Shown piece after piece: positions 14,125 through 17,387 of a stretch of 17,387 bases of DNA; within the stretch, counting starts at the first letter, position 1, and every line of letters begins with the position of its first letter. The stretch comes from Oxalobacter formigenes (GTDB lineage Bacteria; Pseudomonadota; Gammaproteobacteria; Burkholderiales; Burkholderiaceae_D): contig JAHYZB010000076.1 in assembly GCA_019424645.1 (NCBI GenBank), forward strand, positions 1 through 17,387, read 5' to 3'. The notes below the pieces were generated by a model. That model did no database searches. It saw nothing but the letters and a program-made list of their open reading frames with translations, and was not told the DNA's origin. A program made the translations under genes and the position numbers.

Positions 14125-16041
14125 ATGAAAACAGTGTCGGATATGCGTTTTAATCGTTTTAACAGTTTTGTTTTTTCGCTTGTCGTTCTGGCGACCGGGT
14201 GTGCGCTGGTGCCATCGGTGTCTTTTGCCGGGCAACAGGATGCGTGTCTGTCTGTGGATTGCCGTGAGTCGTCCGGACAAAAAGACGGGGCTTTGGAAAA
14301 AGTCAGGCATGCGGCGCAGGAAGGCGATGCACAGGCACAGATGGCACTGGGCTTGCGTTACCTGATGGGGAACGGGCTTGCTGCGGATGAGACTGCGGCA
14401 CAGGAATGGTTTTTGAAGTCGGCGCAGCAAAATAATGTCGTGGCACAGGTGGCTTTGGCGACGATGCTGGCTTTCGAGAGTGACAGGCAGGATTTGCCTG
14501 CGGCGGCGATGTGGTTTTCGAAGGCGGCAGAGGCCGGAAATGTTCAGGCGATGTCCGAGCTGGTGCGACTGTATGAGACGGGCAGCGGTGTGACGCGGGA
14601 TATGGCGAAGGCCGATGACTGGCGAAACCGCGCGAAAGCGCGCAGTGAGGCGGTCAAGCTGGACAGGGCGTGGAAGATTGCTCTTGCCGACCGTGACCGA
14701 TGGGTGAAAACGACGCCGTCAAAGGGCGTTCCCGCTGGACAGGTGGGGAGTACAGGGGGGGCGGGTGTTCCCGATATCGCTGCATTGACCCGGGCGGCTG
14801 AAAACGGCGACGATCATGCGCAAATGGTGTTGGGCGGTTTGCTGGCGACGGATGACGGGGTTGCAAAAAATGATGTGGCGGCTCTGGAGTGGTTCAAAAA
14901 AGCGGCTGATTCGGGTAACGGGCAGGCGCTGGCAGTGTTGGGTGAATTGACGGCACTTGGCTGGGGCGGTTTGAAAAGGGATGAGGTGGCTGCTGCCCGG
15001 CTGACGGAAAAGGCGGCGCTGGAAGGGCTTGTTTTCGCTCAGGCGGAGTGGGGTTCGATGCTGATGGAGGGCAAGGGGGTAAAGAAAGACCCGGCCAAAG
15101 GGTTGTCGTGGATTGCCAAAGCGGCACAGGAAGGGGATGGTCGCGCCCGTTTGAAGATGGGGATGATGTTGCTGGGTCAGGGTGAGCGGGATGCGGCGGC
15201 CAAATGGTTTGAAGGGGCGGCTGCTGTCGGTGATGATGAGGTGTTTTCTGCCCTCGCTGCGTTTTACGGCTGGGGGGATGGCCCTGTTTTCGGGGAAAGC
15301 GAGAAGCTGACCGAGGTTCGCCGTTACGCGCAGCGCGATGAGTCCGAGGCGCAGCAGATGATGGGTTTTCTGTATGGCGAAGGCTGGGGCGCAACACGCG
15401 ATCCCCAAAAGGCGGAATACTGGTTTGACAAGGCGGCTGCCGCCGGGGATGCGGAAGTGTGGTTGCCACTGGGGCTGTTGTATGCGGAAACGGGGCGTGA
15501 CGCGATGGCGGCTGCCGCTTTCGACAAGGCGGTGGCACTCGGTGGTTTCGGTCTGGCCAATGACGGGGAGTTGCTTCAGCTTATTTTCGTCGATTCGGAA
15601 AAGATGCCGGATCTGGGCAATGCTTTGAAGCATCCTTCTTCGACGAAAAAAAAGACCGGCGAGAGTACTGGTCAGGTCTCGGGAAAACAGGCGGACGGGA
15701 AGGACAAAAACGGGTTTTCCGTAGACGGGCGGCTTATCCGGGTGGCGAAGAAACGGGCTTTTGTGGAGGCCGAAGCCAGAAAGGGTAATCCGGCTGCGCA
15801 GTTGATGATGGCACGGATTGTGTCGCAGGGCTGGGGCGTGAAAAAGGATGATGAGGCGGCATTGTCGTTGCGCGCTGACGGCATTAAAGGGATGTGCGCG
15901 GCGTTAAAGGATAAGGCGGATGAGGAGATGTTGTGCTCCAAAGAGGCTTCGGGGGATATCGACGCCTCGAAAGCGTCGGTTTACGGGGAAAAAACGGACA
16001 GGGATTCGCGTGTGTTGAAGGTGACGGAAGGCGGCAGATGA
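14125..16041 (+). CDS. Large exported Sel1-repeat protein
   Basis: A 638-residue protein (642 from the alternative TTG). The N-terminal export signal has a hydrophobic core followed by either a type I site (SFA before GQQ) or a lipobox-like LATGC, so it may be a periplasmic protein or a lipoprotein. About ten Sel1 repeats follow in two blocks: three from the start of the mature chain, a Lys/Arg-rich break and Gly/Thr-rich linker (about 170-215), then six or seven more, including SWIAKAAQEG, KWFEGAAAVG and YWFDKAAAAG, and a degenerate last one with two cysteines (CAALKDKADEEMLC). This would form a long superhelical binding surface. Start choice is uncertain: TTG 14113 has GAGGG ten bases upstream, while ATG 14125 and ATG 14143 have no clear site but fit the signal peptide. 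Its stop overlaps the start of the broken Sel1 gene (ATGA), so the two were one operon. Confidence 0.88.
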   Translation: MKTVSDMRFNRFNSFVFSLVVLATGCALVPSVSFAGQQDACLSVDCRESSGQKDGALEKVRHAAQEGDAQAQMALGLRYLMGNGLAADETAAQEWFLKSAQQNNVVAQVALATMLAFESDRQDLPAAAMWFSKAAEAGNVQAMSELVRLYETGSGVTRDMAKADDWRNRAKARSEAVKLDRAWKIALADRDRWVKTTPSKGVPAGQVGSTGGAGVPDIAALTRAAENGDDHAQMVLGGLLATDDGVAKNDVAALEWFKKAADSGNGQALAVLGELTALGWGGLKRDEVAAARLTEKAALEGLVFAQAEWGSMLMEGKGVKKDPAKGLSWIAKAAQEGDGRARLKMGMMLLGQGERDAAAKWFEGAAAVGDDEVFSALAAFYGWGDGPVFGESEKLTEVRRYAQRDESEAQQMMGFLYGEGWGATRDPQKAEYWFDKAAAAGDAEVWLPLGLLYAETGRDAMAAAAFDKAVALGGFGLANDGELLQLIFVDSEKMPDLGNALKHPSSTKKKTGESTGQVSGKQADGKDKNGFSVDGRLIRVAKKRAFVEAEARKGNPAAQLMMARIVSQGWGVKKDDEAALSLRADGIKGMCAALKDKADEEMLCSKEASGDIDASKASVYGEKTDRDSRVLKVTEGGR

Positions 16042-16774
16042 CGGCGGGAGACGGAAATTTTTCCGGATGGTTTGCCAGCGGGATGACGGGGCTGGTTTTT
16101 GCCGTTTCCGCTCTGTTTTGTTTGCCGGCAATGGCGACTCCTGTGGCTTCTGTGTCAGGAGGCAATACGCTTCGTTCAGATACGGCGGCCAAGGCATGTC
16201 AGGCGCTACCGGTGTGAGGGACGCGGCGGTGGTGAAGGAGCTTGACAATATCCGGAAAGGGGCGATGGAGGGCGATGAGGTGTCGCTGATGGTGGCCGGT
16301 ATGGTTTATGACACCGGACTGATGGGAACGCGTGATCTGGATGAGTCTGTTTTCTGGTATGAGAAGGCTGAACAGAAGGGGATCTGGGATGCTTTTTTGC
16401 CGCTGGCGTTTGCGTATGCGGAAAAGGGCGATCTGGAAAAGGCCCGTGTTTATTTTGATAAAGCGACTCGTCTGTATCTGTTTTCCAATCCGACGGGTAA
16501 GTTGCAAAGTGCTTTTAATGTTGGGTTTTCTACGTCTTCAAATGCGTCGGATGATCCGTGTGGCGAGAGGAGACGGTTTAATGAGAAGTGTCTGGTCTGG
16601 CTTGCCGGTCTTGCCAATGGCGGGAATGCGATGGCATGAGCGATGATGTCGGTTGTTTATGAAAAAGGACTGGGGGTGGAAAAGGATGCCGCACGTTCGA
16701 AGCAGTGGTGTGCGCGGATGAGGGAAAACGACAGGGAAGGAAAACTTCCGGATATGTATTGTGGCAAGGATTAA
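16038..16774 (+). pseudogene. Broken exported Sel1-repeat gene
   Basis: The first frame starts at ATG 16038 (GGAAGG six bases upstream, ATGA overlap with the previous stop) and gives a good signal peptide, cleaved near LPAMA-TPVAS, but stops at 16215-16217. The Sel1 sequence continues in the -1 frame from about VRDAAVVKELDNIRKG, with repeats ending FWYEKAEQKG and YFDKATRLY. That frame meets a TGA at 16637-16639, inside the sequence GGNAMA-stop-AMMSVVYEKG, exactly where a Sel1 repeat has a variable residue. The same frame then runs on as a proper repeat (GLGVEKDAARSKQW) to TAA at 16772-16774. So one lost base plus one nonsense change split a gene of about 245 codons. Four cysteines remain in the Sel1 part (PCGERRRFNEKC, KQWC, MYCGKD). 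Sequencing error is possible for the frameshift, less so for both lesions. A downstream frame from 16067 alone lacks a real start. Confidence 0.8.
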
Positions 16775-16787
16775 AAAAACCTGAAAA

Positions 16788-16828
16788 AATTATAAAAATA
16801 ACAATAAATATAATTATAAAAATAACAA
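16788..16828. repeat. 17-bp direct repeat in AT island
   Basis: An identical 17-base A/T-rich sequence lies at 16788-16804 and 16812-16828, 24 bases apart, in an A-rich island (16771-16850) between the broken Sel1 gene and the last gene. A perfect TATAAT occurs at 16809-16814 between the copies. No stem-loop terminator is seen here. Confidence 0.7.
16809..16814 (+). promoter_or_regulatory. Possible -10 element for last Sel1 gene
   Basis: A perfect TATAAT lies about 140 bases before the final gene. There is no good -35 at 16-18 bases; CTGAAA at 16781-16786 is 22 bases away. The surrounding A-tracts could act as an UP element. In such AT-rich DNA the match may be chance. Confidence 0.25.
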
Positions 16829-16955
16829 GAACAATAATAAAGCAGCAATAGAAATGTCCCCGTGGGTGACATCTCTGACGGGATGTTGGAACAGAGTCGT
16901 CTGGCAGCTATAAAGCACTGTCAGTCGGCAGGAAGGGTTTTCGAGCGTGGTATTG

Positions 16956-17387
16956 ATGAAAAAAGGGATTGCTTTCGCGCTGGTGGCTCTTGGGAGCATA
17001 CTGGTTTGTACGGCTTTGGCCGGAAGCGAAAAGAAACTGGACGCCTTGCTGGCGTTCCCGGTGATGGAAACAAATGTTTTTGTCGAGTCGAATGAAGAGC
17101 CTCTGTTTGTCATGTTGAAGAGGTCCTTGCCCGAAGAGACGGATCCGGTCGGGCAGCAGGTTAGTGCGGAAGGAGTAGCCGGGGCCGGGCAGGAGAAGGA
17201 GGATGAAGCGGGATCGGCCTGGATGCAGCAGTTGCGGCATCAGGCGGATCAGGGAGATGCGAAATCCGCTTTCTGGCTGGGACGGTTTACGGTTGAAGAC
17301 AGCCGGGATGCGAAAACGATTGATGAGGGGCTTCGCCTGATCCGGCGTTCTGCCGAACAGGGGTTCATGCGGGCGCAGCTGTATCTC
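16956..17387 (+). CDS. Exported Sel1-repeat protein, cut by window end
   Basis: An open frame of 144 codons from ATG 16956 runs off the window without a stop. It begins MKKGIAFALVALGSILVC with likely cleavage after ALA at 20-22, then an acidic Gly/Glu-rich linker, then the start of a Sel1 repeat (HQADQGDAKSAFWLG, later RLIRRSAEQGFMRAQLYL). It belongs to the same exported Sel1 group as the four genes before it. The ribosome site is unclear: GGAAGGG at 16931-16937 is 18 bases from this ATG but nine from an in-frame GTG at 16947, which would add only MVL before MKK. The gene is intact as far as seen and the repeat array presumably continues beyond the window. Confidence 0.85.
   Translation, partial: MKKGIAFALVALGSILVCTALAGSEKKLDALLAFPVMETNVFVESNEEPLFVMLKRSLPEETDPVGQQVSAEGVAGAGQEKEDEAGSAWMQQLRHQADQGDAKSAFWLGRFTVEDSRDAKTIDEGLRLIRRSAEQGFMRAQLYL

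Noticed and set aside
14719..15633. 304-codon minus-strand open frame
   Set aside because: It is antisense to the large Sel1 gene, Pro/Arg/His-rich as expected of a codon-bias shadow, and has no family resemblance.
16202..16217. Programmed -1 frameshift in the broken Sel1 gene
   Set aside because: No slippery heptamer or downstream stem is visible, and the later in-frame TGA argues for decay instead.
16067..16639. 190-codon frame as an intact gene
   Set aside because: Its N-terminus is a frame-shifted reading of the signal-peptide region and it ends at a TGA inside a Sel1 repeat, so it is the middle of a broken gene.
1..17387. CRISPR array, tRNA, rRNA or insertion sequence
   Set aside because: I saw no regularly spaced repeats of CRISPR type, no cloverleaf sequence and no transposase with terminal repeats in the window.

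Overview
The window looks like a bacterial chromosome segment of moderate G+C, most likely from a betaproteobacterium. The phage-type replication genes, codon choice and gene style resemble Oxalobacteraceae such as the gut genus Oxalobacter. That placement is my inference from general familiarity, not from a marker gene. Every supported gene lies on the + strand, and most of the window is G-rich over C on that strand.

Region 1 (1-4131) is a short piece of prophage early/replication module. An AT-rich leader is followed by a DUF1376-type initiator (518-1771) that carries seven tandem 6-bp units inside its coding sequence. Next come a lambda-P-like helicase-loader candidate (1877-2467), a gap with only very short overlapping ORFs, a winged-helix DNA-binding protein (2891-3361) and a RusA-type Holliday junction resolvase with an extra C-terminal domain (3358-4026). 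The last two overlap as ATGA. The module ends at a strong terminator (4103-4131). No integrase, terminase, capsid or tail gene is present, so it is a fragment or relic.

Region 2 (4396-8265) is one 1289-residue cytoplasmic hybrid signalling protein: an NTF2/SnoaL-like domain, three PAS domains, GGDEF, a GAF-like domain, HisKA, HATPase and a receiver. It has its own terminator.

Region 3 (8567-11706) is a two-gene unit. The first gene encodes a 672-residue protein with a long low-complexity N-terminus and a C-terminal pesticin/T4-lysozyme-like muramidase domain. Eleven bases downstream is an exported seven-repeat RCC1 beta-propeller protein. The layout (cell-wall-degrading toxin without signal peptide, then a periplasmic partner) resembles an effector and immunity pair.

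Region 4 (12224-17387, running off the end) is a row of exported Sel1-repeat proteins: 195, 181 and 639 residues, one broken gene and one cut by the window edge. Two of the units have their own terminators. The broken copy carries a frameshift and an in-frame TGA. Exported Sel1 proteins are known as immunity proteins for some type VI effectors, so regions 3 and 4 may together be an interbacterial toxin/immunity island. This is the most interesting hypothesis here and remains unproven from sequence alone.
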